Assembly: GCA_963835825.1 (NCBI GenBank) | Contig: CAWIGZ010000001.1 | Span: 1,178,001 to 1,242,000, forward strand | DNA: 64,000 nucleotides | Direction: 5' to 3' | Source of the DNA: JADGRB01 sp963835825 | GTDB lineage: Bacteria > Myxococcota_A > Polyangia > Fen-1088 | In this document: piece after piece, positions 21,770 through 33,101 of the stretch | Position numbering within the stretch: the stretch's first letter is position 1 | How the letters are laid out: each line of letters starts with the position of its first letter | Notes under the pieces: generated by a model | The model's database searches: none | Told to the model about the DNA's origin: nothing | The model's input: only the letters and a program-made list of their open reading frames with translations | Translations under genes and position numbers: made by a program

Positions 21770-23063
21770 ATGGATCTCTGTCTGCGCGGCGGCCGGGTGC
21801 TCGATCCTCGGCGGAGTTTTGACGCCCAGGCGGACGTCCTGTTGAAGGACGGGGTGGTGGCCGAGGTCGCCCCCGGAATCGCCGCTCGCCTCGGGACCAG
21901 CGTGCGCGTGATCGACGTGGGCGGGCAGTGGGTCATGCCCGGGCTCATCGATCTGCACACCCACCTGCGCGAGCCGGGGCAGGAGTACAAAGAGGACATC
22001 GCCACCGGGACGCGCGCGGCGGCGGCCGGCGGGTTCACGGCCGTCTGCGCGATGCCCAACACCACGCCGCCCAACGACAACCGCGCGGTGACCGAGCTGA
22101 TCGTCAACCGGGCGCGCGAGGCCGGGGTGGTGCGGGTCTATCCGGTCGGCGCCATCACCAAGGGGCTCGCCGGCGAGCAGCTGGCCGAGATGGGCGAGCT
22201 GAAGGAGGCGGGCTGCGTGGCCGTCTCCGACGACGGCAAGCCGGTGATGAACGCCGAGCTGATGCGGCGGGCGATGGAGTACGCGCGCACGTTCGATCTG
22301 ACCATCGTGCAGCACTGCGAGGATTCTCACGCTCTCGGCGGGGGGGGCCATGAACGAAGGGGCGGTCTCCACCCGGGCCGGCATTCGCGCCCAGCCGGTC
22401 TCGGCCGAGTCGGCGATGGTGGCCCGCGACATCGAGCTCTGCGCGCTGACCGGCGCGCGCTATCACGTCGCCCACGTCAGCAGCGCCGATTCGGTGCGGC
22501 TCGTGCGCGAGGCCAAGCGGCGCGGGCTGCCGGTCTCCTGCGAGGTGACCCCCCACCACCTGACGCTGACCGACGAGGCCTGCGCCCATTACGACACGCA
22601 CGCCAAGTGCAACCCGCCGCTGCGGTCGGCGGGCGACGTGGAGGCGGTGCGGGCGGCGCTGGCCGACGGGACGATCGACGCCGTGGCCACCGACCACGCG
22701 CCGCACTCGGCGGTCGAAAAAGAGGTCGAGTTCGAGCAGGCGGCCTTCGGGATCATCGGCCTCGAGACGGCCGTGCCGCTGGTGCTGGAGCTGGTCCGGG
22801 CCAAGCTCCTGACGCCGATGGGCTTCGTGACCCGCCTCTCCACCACGCCGGCGTCGCTGTTCAAGCTGCCCGGCGGCTCGCTGGCCAGCGGGGTCCCCGC
22901 CGACGTCACGGTGGTCGATCCCGAGGCGGCCTGGACCTGCGAGCCGGCGGCGCTCCGCTCCCGGTCGCGGAACACCCCCTTCGCCGGCCGCGCGCTCGTA
23001 GGTCGGGCGGTGTTGACCATCGTCGGCGGTGCTATCGTCCACTCGGGGGAGAGAATCTCGTGA
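21770..23063 (+). CDS. pyrC: Dihydroorotase (one frame break)
   Basis: Type I dihydroorotase, third step of UMP synthesis, closing carbamoyl-aspartate to dihydroorotate. Metal-site motifs: LIDLHTHLREPG, QHCED and TDHAPHS, with substrate residues in AMPNTTPPNDN. The frame breaks near 22332 (GCTCTC where CTCTC is expected); removing one G joins QHCEDSH to LSAGGAMNEGAVSTRAG and continues to the stop at 23063. Length about 430, normal. The stop overlaps the carA GTG. Its Shine-Dalgarno sequence sits in a small hairpin. Confidence 0.93.
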
Positions 23064-24256
23064 CCGTCGAACCGCACCCTTCGTCATCATCCACGTCGTC
23101 CGATCTGCCGCCCGCGCTGCTGGCGATGGAGGACGGCACCGTCTACCGCGGCTTCGGCTTCGGCGCGGCGGACGGCCCCGACGTGCCGGGCGCCGGCGAG
23201 ATCGTCTTCAACACGGCGATCACCGGCTATCAAGAGGTGCTGACCGACCCGTCGTACCGCGGGCAGATCGTCACCATGACGGCGCCCGAGATCGGCAACG
23301 TCGGCGTCAACCCCGTCGACTTCGAGTCGCGCCGCCCCTGGTGCGCCGGCTTCGTGGTGCGGGAGCTGTCGCCGGTCGTCTCCAACTGGCGCGCCTCGGG
23401 GTCGCTGCACGAGCTCCTGGCCGGCAACGGCGTCGCCGGCATCACCGGCATCGACACCCGGGCCGTCACCCGGCGGATTCGCCTCTCGGGCGCGCAGCGG
23501 GCGGTGATCACCCGGGCCGTCGGCGATCCGGCCGCCGCGGTGGCCCGCGCCCGCAAGCACCCCTCGCTGGAGGGGCGCGATCTGGTCCGCGAGGTCACCT
23601 CCGCGTCGCCCTACGAATGGGACGAGCCGCTCTGGCAGGGGCCGCGGGCCCCCAGCCGCGGTCCGGTGGTGGTCCCGCCCGTCCGGCACCACGTCGTCGC
23701 CTACGACTTCGGCATCAAGCGCGGCATCTTGCGCCACCTGCGCTCGTCGGGCTGCAAGGTGAGCGTCGTGCCGGCCGCCACGCCCGCGCGCGAGGTGCTG
23801 GCGATGAAGCCCGACGGCATCTTCCTCTCCAACGGCCCGGGCGATCCGGCGGCGGTCGATTACGCCGTCGAGGCGGCCCGCGAGCTCTGCGCCAGCAAGC
23901 TCCCCGTGTTCGGGATCTGCCTCGGCCATCAGATCCTGGGGCTGGCGCTGGGCGGCAAGACCTACAAGCTCAAGTTCGGCCACCACGGCGCCAACCACCC
24001 GGTGATGGATCTCGGCACGCGCAAGGTGGAGATCACCTCGCAGAACCACGGGTTCGCGGTGGACGTCGACTCGCTGGCCGGCAAGGCCGAGCTGTCGCAC
24101 GTCAGCCTCAACGACAAGACGGTCGAGGGGATGCGCCACGCGACGCTCCCGGTGTTCAGCGTGCAGTACCACCCCGAGGCCTCGCCCGGGCCCAACGACG
24201 CCGGATACCTGTTCGAACGCTTCCGCGTCGCGATGGACGAGCGCCGCCGCCGCTGA
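23060..24256 (+). CDS. carA: Carbamoyl-phosphate synthase small subunit
   Basis: A 398-residue glutaminase subunit that feeds ammonia to CarB for carbamoyl phosphate. N-terminal CPSase domain: FNTAITGYQEVLTDPSYRGQ and GITGIDTRAVTRRIR. C-terminal class I amidotransferase: oxyanion FLSNGPGDP, catalytic Cys in FGICLGHQILGLALGGKTYK, and QYHPE. The GTG at 23060 overlaps the pyrC stop by four bases. It begins in the same raw frame as the first part of pyrC only because of the inserted base in pyrC. carB is not in the window. Confidence 0.96.
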   Translation: MTVEPHPSSSSTSSDLPPALLAMEDGTVYRGFGFGAADGPDVPGAGEIVFNTAITGYQEVLTDPSYRGQIVTMTAPEIGNVGVNPVDFESRRPWCAGFVVRELSPVVSNWRASGSLHELLAGNGVAGITGIDTRAVTRRIRLSGAQRAVITRAVGDPAAAVARARKHPSLEGRDLVREVTSASPYEWDEPLWQGPRAPSRGPVVVPPVRHHVVAYDFGIKRGILRHLRSSGCKVSVVPAATPAREVLAMKPDGIFLSNGPGDPAAVDYAVEAARELCASKLPVFGICLGHQILGLALGGKTYKLKFGHHGANHPVMDLGTRKVEITSQNHGFAVDVDSLAGKAELSHVSLNDKTVEGMRHATLPVFSVQYHPEASPGPNDAGYLFERFRVAMDERRRR

Positions 24257-24258
24257 GC

Positions 24259-24888
24259 ATGACCTACGCTCTCCTCGATCGGCTGACGGAGCGCTACAGC
24301 GAGAACGAGCATCGGCTCGAGGCGATGCGCGCGCGCGAGGAGTACTTCGACCGCGCCGGCAAGGTCTTCGACGACGACGCCGAGCTGTTCGAGGGACGGA
24401 TGGCGTCGTTCCTCGAGTGGTACGTGCTGGAGCGGCCGTCGACGGGCCTGGGCGGCAAGGTGCCGATCGCCCACGCCGTCGAGGCCGCCGCCAGGGCGCC
24501 GGCCGCGGAGCGCCGCGCGCTGGCCCACCTCGCCTCGACCCACCGGAGCCTGTTTCAGCTCGCGGCGTCGGCCGACCGCGTGCTGGAGATCGACGATCTC
24601 ATCGGCGGCGCGCGCTTCTCGGTCGTCGAGCGCCGCAACACCGCCGGGGTCTCCGCGGGGGACGTGTTCGAGGCGCGGATCATCTGGGACGGCGAGCGGG
24701 CCATCTTCGGGCGGACCTTCCTGTTTCATCCCCCGGACGCCCGCGACGTCACGATCGAGTGGGTCGAGCGGGTCGTGGGGGAGGGGATGAGGCGCGACGA
24801 GATCCTCTTCCACCTGTCGCGGCAATATGTCCGCTGGCATCGCCTGGGGCACATCGGCGCGGCGAAGGTCTACCGCGATGCCGGCTGA
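24259..24888 (+). CDS. Conserved hypothetical protein, possibly carA-linked
   Basis: A 209-residue cytoplasmic protein starting two bases after the carA stop, so it is part of the operon. It is acidic and helical in the first half (YSENEHRLEAMRAREEYFDR; MASFLEWYVLERP) and has beta-like segments later (LIGGARFSVVERRNTAGVSA; ARIIWDGERAIFGRTFLFH). I recall no named family; similar proteins occur in myxobacterial genomes. The stop overlaps the next gene's start region by 11 bases. Confidence 0.7.
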   Translation: MTYALLDRLTERYSENEHRLEAMRAREEYFDRAGKVFDDDAELFEGRMASFLEWYVLERPSTGLGGKVPIAHAVEAAARAPAAERRALAHLASTHRSLFQLAASADRVLEIDDLIGGARFSVVERRNTAGVSAGDVFEARIIWDGERAIFGRTFLFHPPDARDVTIEWVERVVGEGMRRDEILFHLSRQYVRWHRLGHIGAAKVYRDAG

Positions 24889-25543
24889 CCCGGCGAGCGC
24901 CAGACCGCGTCGCGGGGGGAGGTGGCTGGCGCTGGCCGCCGTGGTCGGGCTCGCCCTGGTGGGGGCGGCGAATGTCTACCTCATCGCCAGCAGCCGCGCG
25001 GCGGTGATCGCCGAGCTCAGCCGGACCCCGCCGCGCCCCTACGCCATGGTCCTCGGCAGCTATGTCTTCAAGAACGGGGTGCCGTCGCGCGAGCTGGCGG
25101 CGCGCCTGGAGACCGGACGCCGGCTCTATCAGGCGGGGCTGGCCCGCCGGATCATCGTCTCCGGGCTGGCCGAGCCGGGGTACGACGAGCCGGACGCGAT
25201 GGCCGCCTGGCTGGAGCGCCGCGGGGTCGCGCCGGCCGACGTGGTGATCGATCGCGGCGGGCACCGCACGGCGGCCAGCATGGCCGACGCCGTCGCCGCC
25301 GGCGTGCAGTCGCTGCTGGTGGTGTCGCAGCGCTATCACCTGCCGCGCGCGCTCTATCTGGCGCGCCACGCCGGCCTGCAGGCGCTCGGCGTTCCGGCCG
25401 CCGACGTCGAACGGGCGCTCTCCGACCGGATCTACGGCTTCGTGCGCGAGACGACGGCGCGCGCCGAGGTCATCGTGGAGGTCGCCGCGCGCGGCGTGCG
25501 GGGCCTGCCGCCCGGGCAGATTCCGACCGCGCCGACCAGCTGA
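24878..25543 (+). CDS. SanA/YdcF-type DUF218 membrane protein
   Basis: About 221 residues from the ATG at 24878, which overlaps the upstream stop. One N-terminal transmembrane helix (LALAAVVGLALVGAANVYLI) anchors an outer domain of the DUF218 family: YAMVLGSYVFKNGVPSREL, SGLAEPGYDEPDAM, and the hallmark SQRYHLPRALYLAR. SanA in E. coli affects envelope barrier function to vancomycin; the biochemical role is unknown. The upstream ATG at 24827 lies in the previous gene and is not needed. Confidence 0.88.
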   Translation: MPADPASARPRRGGRWLALAAVVGLALVGAANVYLIASSRAAVIAELSRTPPRPYAMVLGSYVFKNGVPSRELAARLETGRRLYQAGLARRIIVSGLAEPGYDEPDAMAAWLERRGVAPADVVIDRGGHRTAASMADAVAAGVQSLLVVSQRYHLPRALYLARHAGLQALGVPAADVERALSDRIYGFVRETTARAEVIVEVAARGVRGLPPGQIPTAPTS

Positions 25544-25582
25544 GCCGGGCGTCGCCGACCCGGCCCGACCGGCCTCGCCGCA

Positions 25583-25611
25583 TTGCAAACGGCCGTTCGC
25601 TTGGTTAGAAA
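25583..25611 (+). promoter_or_regulatory. Possible sigma-70 promoter before the CBM9-like lipoprotein
   Basis: TTGCAA, 17-base spacer, TAGAAA: four of six matches at each box with ideal spacing. The -10 ends only eight bases before the ATG at 25619, so transcripts would be nearly leaderless. Confidence 0.3.
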
Positions 25612-25618
25612 CGGCCGC

Positions 25619-27037
25619 ATGCGCAATCTGGCGATCCGGTTGGCGGTCGTGCCGATGTTGCTCGTGCTCGGGGCCTGCGTCGAGCAGCAGCCGGACAAGC
25701 CCTCCGCCGACGATCTGAAGATCGCCCAGCAGAATCTCCTGTCGTCGCCGCCGGCCCCCCGCTATCCGGTCAACGCCGATCTCGACGGGAAGGTGGTCTT
25801 CCTGGGGATGGACGTCGACCCGTTGCCGGCCGAGGGGGGCAAGGATCTGACGCTCACCCAGTACTGGAAGGTCGTGGCCGCGCCCGGCGACGGCTGGAAG
25901 ACGTTCACCCACGTCGAGGGGCCGGGCAAGCAGAGCTACGTCAACGCCGACCATGTCCCCATCGACGGCAAGTACCCGGTGAGCGTCTGGAAGGCCGGGG
26001 ACATCATCCGCGACGTCCACACCGTCAAGCTGCCCGACGCCTGGAGCTACCCGGTGGTCGAGGTCTACGTCGGCCTGTGGCGGGGCTCCACCCGGATGCC
26101 GGTCAAGACCGGCGCGCACGACAACGAGGGGCGGGTGCTGGCGGCGTCGATCCCGGTGAGGGCGGCTGCCGCCGAGACGCGCAAGCGCTACGTGGCCCGC
26201 TTCGTCGCCAAGGGCCCCAAGCTGGACGGGAAGCTCGACGACGCGGTCTGGACGGCGGCGGCGTCGACGGGGCCGTTCGTCAACACCATGACCGGCGCGC
26301 CGGTGCAGCCGATGATGCACACCGAGGCCAAGCTGCTGTGGGACAAGAAGAACCTCTACGTCGGGTTCGAGAACACCGACGACGACGTCTGGACCGACCT
26401 CGGCAAGCGCGACGACAAGCTGTGGACCGAGGAGGCCGACGAGCTGATGATCGACGCCGACGGCAACGGGCGCACGTACATCGAGCTGCAGGTGGCGCCC
26501 AACGGGAACATCTTCGACACCTACCTGCCGTCGCCCCGGCGCTACGAGGACACGGTCGATCCCAAGCTGAAGCCGTTCTCCTGGAACTCGAAGATGATCG
26601 CCAAGGTCCACGTCGACGGGACGCTCAACAAGCGCGACGACCAGGACAAGGGGTGGACGACCGAGCTGGCGCTCCCGCTCGAGGACGTCAAGGGGATGGA
26701 CGACAAGTCGGCGGTGCGGCTGCCGCCCCAGCCGGGCGACGTCTGGCGCATCAACATGTACCGGATGGACCTGCCCAAGGGGAAGCCGCAGCAGGCCGCC
26801 GGATGGTCGCCGCCGATGGTCGGTGACTTCCACGCGCTGGCGCGCTTCGGCGAGCTGGTGTTCGCCGACGCCGACGGCAAGCCGGTGCCACCGCCGGTCG
26901 CGACCGCGGTCAAGGCGGCGACGCCCGGACCGGCCAAGGGCGCCGGTAAAGTCGGAAGCGCGCCCGGCCCGACGGCGGGGCCGGATCGCAAGCGGCCCGC
27001 GGCGGCCAAGGGCGGCGGCGACCACGGCAAGAAGTAG
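25619..27037 (+). CDS. Lipoprotein with ethylbenzene-dehydrogenase-like / CBM9-like domain
   Basis: A 472-residue lipoprotein; the ATG at 25619 is chosen for its signal and lipobox MLLVLGACVEQ. Residues about 50-190 form a beta-rich first domain (VVFLGMDVDPLPAEGGKDLT). From about 195 (YVARFVAKGPKLDGKLDDAVW) it matches the CBM9-like / DOMON-type fold with the typical LDGKLDDAVW opening, EAKLLWDKKNLYVGFENTD and WTTELALPLEDV. A few relatives bind heme or sugars; no heme ligand is obvious. The last 60 residues are Pro/Lys-rich and probably disordered. Role unknown. Confidence 0.75.
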   Translation: MRNLAIRLAVVPMLLVLGACVEQQPDKPSADDLKIAQQNLLSSPPAPRYPVNADLDGKVVFLGMDVDPLPAEGGKDLTLTQYWKVVAAPGDGWKTFTHVEGPGKQSYVNADHVPIDGKYPVSVWKAGDIIRDVHTVKLPDAWSYPVVEVYVGLWRGSTRMPVKTGAHDNEGRVLAASIPVRAAAAETRKRYVARFVAKGPKLDGKLDDAVWTAAASTGPFVNTMTGAPVQPMMHTEAKLLWDKKNLYVGFENTDDDVWTDLGKRDDKLWTEEADELMIDADGNGRTYIELQVAPNGNIFDTYLPSPRRYEDTVDPKLKPFSWNSKMIAKVHVDGTLNKRDDQDKGWTTELALPLEDVKGMDDKSAVRLPPQPGDVWRINMYRMDLPKGKPQQAAGWSPPMVGDFHALARFGELVFADADGKPVPPPVATAVKAATPGPAKGAGKVGSAPGPTAGPDRKRPAAAKGGGDHGKK

Positions 27038-27107
27038 TCCCCTCGGCGCCGGGCGGTCCCGCGCCGGGAAAGAGTCGAAGTCAGCGTCGGCGTGCGGCCT
27101 GGCCGTC

Positions 27108-28312
27108 ATGCTGGCGCTCGCCTCGCCGGCGCACGCGACGGGCGGAGCGCGCCCGGCCCCCGAGGCGCCGGTGGTCCCGGCCGCGCCGGCCGCCAAGGCC
27201 TACGCGGCGGCGCCGCCGACCCGCGGGGGACCGCCGCGGGATCCCTTGCGCGACGCGATCGTCGACGACGCCCGGGCGGCGGCCAGGCGCGCCGGGCGTC
27301 CTCTTCCGATCGCCGATCCGCGGCTCGACTGGGCGATGACGGATCTGGCGCGCCACCTCGGAGCCGACGAGCTGCCGGGGCTGGAGGCGGTCGCCTTTCT
27401 GCTCTCGCACTACGGCCTCGTCGAACCTTCGCCGCATTTCTTCTTCGCCCGGGCCAGCGCCGGCACCGACGCCGAGATCCGGGCCCGCGCCGGGGACGAA
27501 TTCGCGGTGGCCCTGCGGGCCGGCGCCGTCGGCCGGATCGGCGTGGGGATCGATCGCAGCGGACCGGAGCTGCACGTGGTGGCCGGTTTTCAAGAGACGC
27601 CCCTGTCCTCGGGGCGGCGATTCCGCGCCGCCTCCGCCGGGGCGACGCGGCGCGGGTGGCGGCCCGCATCGACGCCGCTTACCGCGATCCCGCGCTGGTG
27701 ATCACCTCACCCGACGGGCGGGTGCACGAGGCTCCGGCGGCTCACGGGCGCCAGCTCTCCGGCCAGCTTCGCTGCGACGCCGCCGGGCGCTACCAGGTCG
27801 AGATCGTCGCCACCGGCGCCGTCGGCCCCACCGTGCTGGCGAACTTCCCCGTCTTCTGCGGCGTTCCGGCGCCGGCCGCCTGGCAGGGTGGCGTCGGCAT
27901 CCATCAGGGCTCCGCCGATCCGGTCGTCGCCGAGCAGCAGATCGTCGCGCTGGTCAACCGCGATCGGGCGCGCGCCGGCCTGCCGCCCGTCACCGCCGAC
28001 GCGCGCCTGGCGGCGATCGCGCGCGCGCACTGCCACGACATGATCGACCACGACTTCGTCGGGCATCTGTCGCCCCGCACCGGCACCGCGATGGATCGCG
28101 TGCGGCGCGCCGGCCTCAACCCCGACATCGTGTTCGAGAACGTCGGCCGGGCCTACAGCCCCGACCAGGCGGAGAGCGGATTTCTCGGCAGCCCGGGCCA
28201 CCGGGGCAACCTGCTCGATCCGCGCGCCCGGCGGATCGGCGTCGGCGTGGTGTTCGGCCCCGAGGTGACGGGGGCCCGTCCCCTGTTCGTCACCCAGCTG
28301 CTCACCAGCTGA
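27108..28312 (+). CDS. CAP (SCP/PR1) domain exported protein (frame break in the middle)
   Basis: The C-terminal 120 residues are a bacterial CAP domain: EQQIVALVNRDRARAGLPPV, then ARAHCHDMIDHDFVGHLSP, then FENVGRAYSPDQAESGFLGS and SPGHRGNLLDPRARRIGVGV. The N-terminal 170 residues (AIVDDARAAARRAGRPLPIA onward) resemble the pre-CAP region of myxobacterial homologues. The frame breaks near 27615 in a run of G; removing two bases gives LSSAAIPRRLRRGDAARVAA. The ATG at 27108 gives only a short signal (LALASPAHA); no better start codon is in frame. CAP domains are extracellular; molecular function uncertain. Confidence 0.75.
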
Positions 28313-30333
28313 GCGGGACGGGCGCCACCAGCAGCACCGGCCCGGCCGGCGTGCGCGCGAAGGCGCGGGTGCGCGCCGCGGGCAGGCGGGCGAGGGGACC
28401 GGCGACGGCCGCGCGCTCGGCGGCCGTCAGCGCGTCCAGCGGCTGCGGCTCCCCTTCGACGACCTCGTACCAGATCTCGCGGCGCTCGGCGTCGAGGCGG
28501 AGCAGGCGCTGGACCTGTGGCCCACCGGCGGCGGCGAGCTCGCGCAGCTCTTGCAGCGCCGCGCTGTCGATCGGGGAAGCGTGCTCCTCGATCAGCACCT
28601 CGCGCGCGGTGCGCGGATCGTGGCGCTGGACCAGACGCGCGTCGCCGGTGCGCCAGAGCTCCCGCTCGACCATCGGCGCGGGGCCCTCGGCGAGCGGCGT
28701 TGCGCGGACCGCGGGCAGCTCCGTCGACGAGTCCGGTGCCGCGGCCGCTCCGTCGGTCGGCCAGGCCCCGACCGCCTCGGCCATCTCCAGCGCCGAGGCG
28801 AAGCGCTCGCCGGGCGCCTTGGCCAGCGCGCGCATCAGCACCTCGTCGTGCAGCGGCGACAGGCCCGGCCTCCGCTCCGACGGCCGCGGAGGTGCCTCGC
28901 CGAGGTGCTGCGCGACGAGGTCCGGTCCGAAGAACGGCGGCCGCCCGGTGAGCGCCTCGACCAGCGTCGCGCCGAGCGCGTACAGATCGGCGGAGTAGCC
29001 GATCGGCGCGCCGGTGATCTGCTCGGGCGACATGTACGCGACGGTCCCGAAGAAGCCGCCGGTCTGGGTCTGTCCGAAGTCGGCCAGGTGGGCGCTGCCG
29101 AAGTCGCCCAGCTTGGCGTTCCCGGCGGCGTCGTAGAAGACGTTCGCCGGCTTGACGTCGCGGTGCACGATCCCCCGCTCGTGCGCGGCGCCGAGAGCCG
29201 CCAGAAGATCGAGCGCCAGCCGTCGCGCCCCCACCAGCGGCAGCGGCCCGCGGCTGACCAGGCGATCGGCCAGCGTTCCGCCCGTCATCAGCTCGAAGAC
29301 GAACAGACCCGAGGCCGGCTGCGCGTCGGCCAGCGCGACGATGTTGGGATGGCGCAGCCGCCCGGCCGCCTCAGCCTCGCGCGCGTAGCGCAGGTAGGCC
29401 TGGCGCTCGGGATCGCCGCCGCCGCCGCCCCCGACCGCCAGCAGCTTGAGCGCCACCGGACTGCCCAGCAGGGAATCGAACGCCTCGTACACCCGGCCGA
29501 CGGCGCCCGCGCCGATGAGGCGGCGGAGGTGATAGCGCCGCCCCACCTCGCCGGCTGGGGCGCCGTCGCGACCGGTCTCGGCGGCGGCTTCTTCCAGGAG
29601 GGCCAGCTCGCCGGGGGCGCGCGGCAGCGACTCGTCGGCGGCGTGCAGGCGGGCGGCGATCTCGGCGGCGGCGCCGGGCAGGCCCAGCGCCAGCAGCGGG
29701 CCGCAGAGCGCCCGCCAGGCCGACATCCGCAGGGCGGGGATCCGGGCGACGATCTGCAGATGGCGGACCGCCTCCTCGGCGCGGCCGAGGCGCGCCAGCA
29801 GCCGCCCGAGGGCGAGCCGGGCCGTGGTGGCCTCGTCGCTGGCCTTGCCGGCCGCTTCACCGCCTCGAGCGCCGGCCTGCCCGATCAGCCGCTCGTAGAT
29901 GAGGCCCGCCTCGCGCAGCGCGCCGGCGCGGATCTCGGCGCGCGCCTCGTCGAGCGGCGCGCCCGCGCGGCGGTACCAGGCGGCGGCCCGCGCCCAGGCG
30001 CCCGCCCGCTCGGCCGCGCGCGCCGCCTCGAACGTCCGCCCGCGCGCGGCGAACGCCTCGGCGACCGCCAGCAGCCCCTCGGGCGGCGTCGCCGCGGCGA
30101 TCTCGGTGGCCTGCGCGGGCGAGGTTGGCGTCCAGCGCCAGCCGCACCGCCAGCGCCCGGTCACCCAGCGCCAGCGCCAGCGGCCAGGCGTCGGCGAACC
30201 GCCAGACCCGCTCGTAAAGCGCGATGGCCCGCGCCAGCTCGCCGCGCCCGGCCGCCGCGCGCGCCGCCTCGGCGTAGGCGCCGTGCGCCACCAGATAGTC
30301 GACGAAGTCGCCGTCCGCCATGGCCGCCTGCAT
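28302..30333 (-). CDS. Hanks-type serine/threonine protein kinase with N-terminal repeat region (one frame break)
   Basis: Kinase domain with glycine loop IGAGAVGRVYEA, VALK lysine, catalytic loop HRDVKPANVF, DFG, and YMSPEQI. The roughly 300 residues before it are helical TPR-like repeats (AYAEAARAAAGRGELARAIA; LALGRLLARLGRAEEAVRHL), so sensing or scaffolding is N-terminal here, the reverse of the usual order. About 130 Ala/Pro-rich residues follow and I see no transmembrane helix. The frame breaks near 30117 (CCC for CC before GCG CAG). The open frame upstream of 30333 to 31313 is antisense to mtnP and was excluded. Likely phosphorylates partners such as FHA proteins. Confidence 0.87.
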
Positions 30334-30385
30334 GCTCCCACAGCTTGCGGGCGCGTGTTAGAAGCATCGACTTCCAGGGCCAACC

Positions 30386-31295
30386 ATGATCCTCGGCGTT
30401 CTCGGCGGCAGCGGACTTTACGACATCGACGGGCTCGTCCGACGCGCGGTCGGACGAGGTGTCGACGCCGTTCGGCGCGCCGTCGGGGCCGCTCCGCAGC
30501 GGGCGGCTCGGCGAGGCGCGGCTGGTGTTTCTCCCCAGGCACGGGGCCGGGCACCGGCTCTCCCCGTCGGAGATCAACTACCGCGCCAACGTCTACGCGC
30601 TCAAGGCGGCGGGGGCGACCCGGGTCCTGTCGGTCTCGGCGGTCGGCTCGCTGCGCGAGGGGATGCCGCCCGGCGACTTCGTGCTGGTCGATCAGTTCAT
30701 CGACAAGACCTTCCGGCGGGCCTCCACCTTCTTCGGCGACGGCGCCGTCGGACACGTCTCCTTCGCCGAGCCGACCTGCGCCGCGTTCAGCGCGGCGGTG
30801 GCGGCGGCCGCCGCCGAGACCGGGCGTGCGCGAGGCGCCGGCCGACGCGCGGCTCGCGACCCGCGCCTGCCGGCGGCGGCAAGCGCCTGCACCGCGGCGG
30901 CACCTACGTCTGCATGGAGGGGCCGCAGTTCTCGACCCGCGCCGAGTCGCTGCTGCACCGGAGCTGGGGCGCCGATCTCGATCGGCATGACCGCGGTGAC
31001 CGAGGCCAAGCTCTGCCGCGAGGCCGAGCTCTGCTTCGCGTCGCTGGCGCTGGTCACCGACTACGACTGCTGGCACGCCGAGGAGGCGGCGGTCACCGCC
31101 CAGGCGGTCATCGCCGTGCTGACCGCCAACGTCGCCGGCGCCAAGGAGATCGTGCGCCGCCTGCCGACGCACGCCTCGTATTCCGCGGACTGCGGTTGCG
31201 CCCGGGCCGCCGCTGCCGCCATCATCACCGCGCCGGAGGCGATCACGCCCGAGGCACGCCAACGCCTGCGGGCACTTCACGGGAGAGAGAGCTGA
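30386..31295 (+). CDS. mtnP: S-methyl-5'-thioadenosine phosphorylase (several frame breaks)
   Basis: Cleaves methylthioadenosine to adenine and 5-methylthioribose 1-phosphate in methionine salvage. Starts MILGVLGGSGLYDIDGL, then FLPRHGAGHRLSPSEINYRA, GTYVCMEGPQFSTRAES and LVTDYDCWH, the MTAP-type signature of the PNP superfamily. Four single-base insertions are needed to read it through: near 30438, 30826, 30886 and 30982 (for example CTCGATC where CTCATC is expected). After repair the protein is about 300 residues, normal length. No missing parts, so I treat the breaks as sequence errors, not decay. pfkB follows two bases later. Confidence 0.85.
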
Positions 31296-31297
31296 AC

Positions 31298-32247
<950 letters not shown>

Positions 32248-32260
32248 GCTGCCCGCAGCG

Positions 32261-32732
32261 ATGCCGGACGCGCTGACCCTCACCGCGACCACCGCCGCCG
32301 ATCTGCAAGCGATCGGCGAGCGGCTGGGGCGCGCGCTGGCCGTCGGCGACGTCCTGGCGCTGGTCGGCCCGCTCGGCGCCGGCAAGACGACGTTCGTGCA
32401 GGGCGTGGCGCGCGGGGTGGAGGTCGCCCGCCGACCGCCACGTCGCCAGCCCCACCTTCGCGCTGGTCAACGAGCACCCCGGCCGCGTCCCGCTGGTCCA
32501 CGCCGATCTCTACCGCATCAACGATCCGCGCGAGCTCGAGGAGCTGGGCCTCTCCGACGCCTTCGATCGCGCGGCGGTGGCCATCGAATGGCTCGACCGC
32601 TTCCCGGAAGCGGCGCCCGCCGAGCGGCTGACGATCGAGATCGCGATCGCCGCCGACGGGGCCCGCGTGCTCACCTTCCGCGCCAGCGGCACGCGGGCCG
32701 CGACCCTGGTCGCCGCCCTCGCCGGGCGCTGA
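32261..32732 (+). CDS. tsaE: tRNA threonylcarbamoyladenosine biosynthesis ATPase TsaE (one frame break)
   Basis: Small P-loop ATPase needed with TsaB and TsaD for t6A37 modification of tRNA. Walker A is GPLGAGKTTFVQG; downstream SPTFALVNEH and VHADLYRINDPRELEELGL are the TsaE signatures, followed by AIEWLDRFPEA. One C must be removed near 32432 to join VARGVEVA to ADRHVASPTF. Length about 156, as expected. It is the last gene of the mtnP-pfkB unit; a short tandem repeat lies over and just after its stop. Confidence 0.87.
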
Positions 32733-32762
32733 CCTGCCAGCTCACCTGCCAGCTCACCTGCC
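32732..32762. repeat. 12-bp tandem repeat, 2.6 units
   Basis: The unit ACCTGCCAGCTC occurs twice and then partly a third time between the tsaE stop and the 3' end of mazF. It could reflect replication slippage. Confidence 0.7.
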
Positions 32763-33101
32763 GCGGACGACGTCGAGCCCCTGCATGATCTGGGCGAAGT
32801 GTCTGGGCGTCAGCTTGCCGGCGCGCTGGGCGAGGAATTCGCGATCGATGGTCACGATCTGAGACGCGTTGGCGACCGAGTCCTTGGTCAGCCCGGCAGC
32901 CTTGGCCGGCAGCAGGGTGTTTCCGGGCGCGCTCGCCCAAACCAGATTGCTCGTCAGGGGAATGCACACCGCGGTGGCGATCCGGCTCCGATTGAGGTGG
33001 TCTCCCTGCACGATCACCACCGGCCGCCGGAATCCCGGTCCCGATCCGGCCGGCTCGGGGAGCTCCGCCCACCAGATCTCGCCCTGAGCGATCTCTACCA
33101 A
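32754..33101 (-). CDS. mazF: MazF-type endoribonuclease toxin
   Basis: A 115-residue PemK/MazF toxin that cuts single-stranded RNA at short motifs. Family marks: GEIWWAELPEP, then GFRRPVVIVQGDHLN with the catalytic Arg, then TAVCIPLTSN with the conserved Thr, and SQIVTIDREFL. It overlaps the antitoxin gene by seven bases and converges on tsaE. Start is a GTG or the nearby codon at 33101. Confidence 0.92.
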   Translation of the reverse strand: MVEIAQGEIWWAELPEPAGSGPGFRRPVVIVQGDHLNRSRIATAVCIPLTSNLVWASAPGNTLLPAKAAGLTKDSVANASQIVTIDREFLAQRAGKLTPRHFAQIMQGLDVVRGR

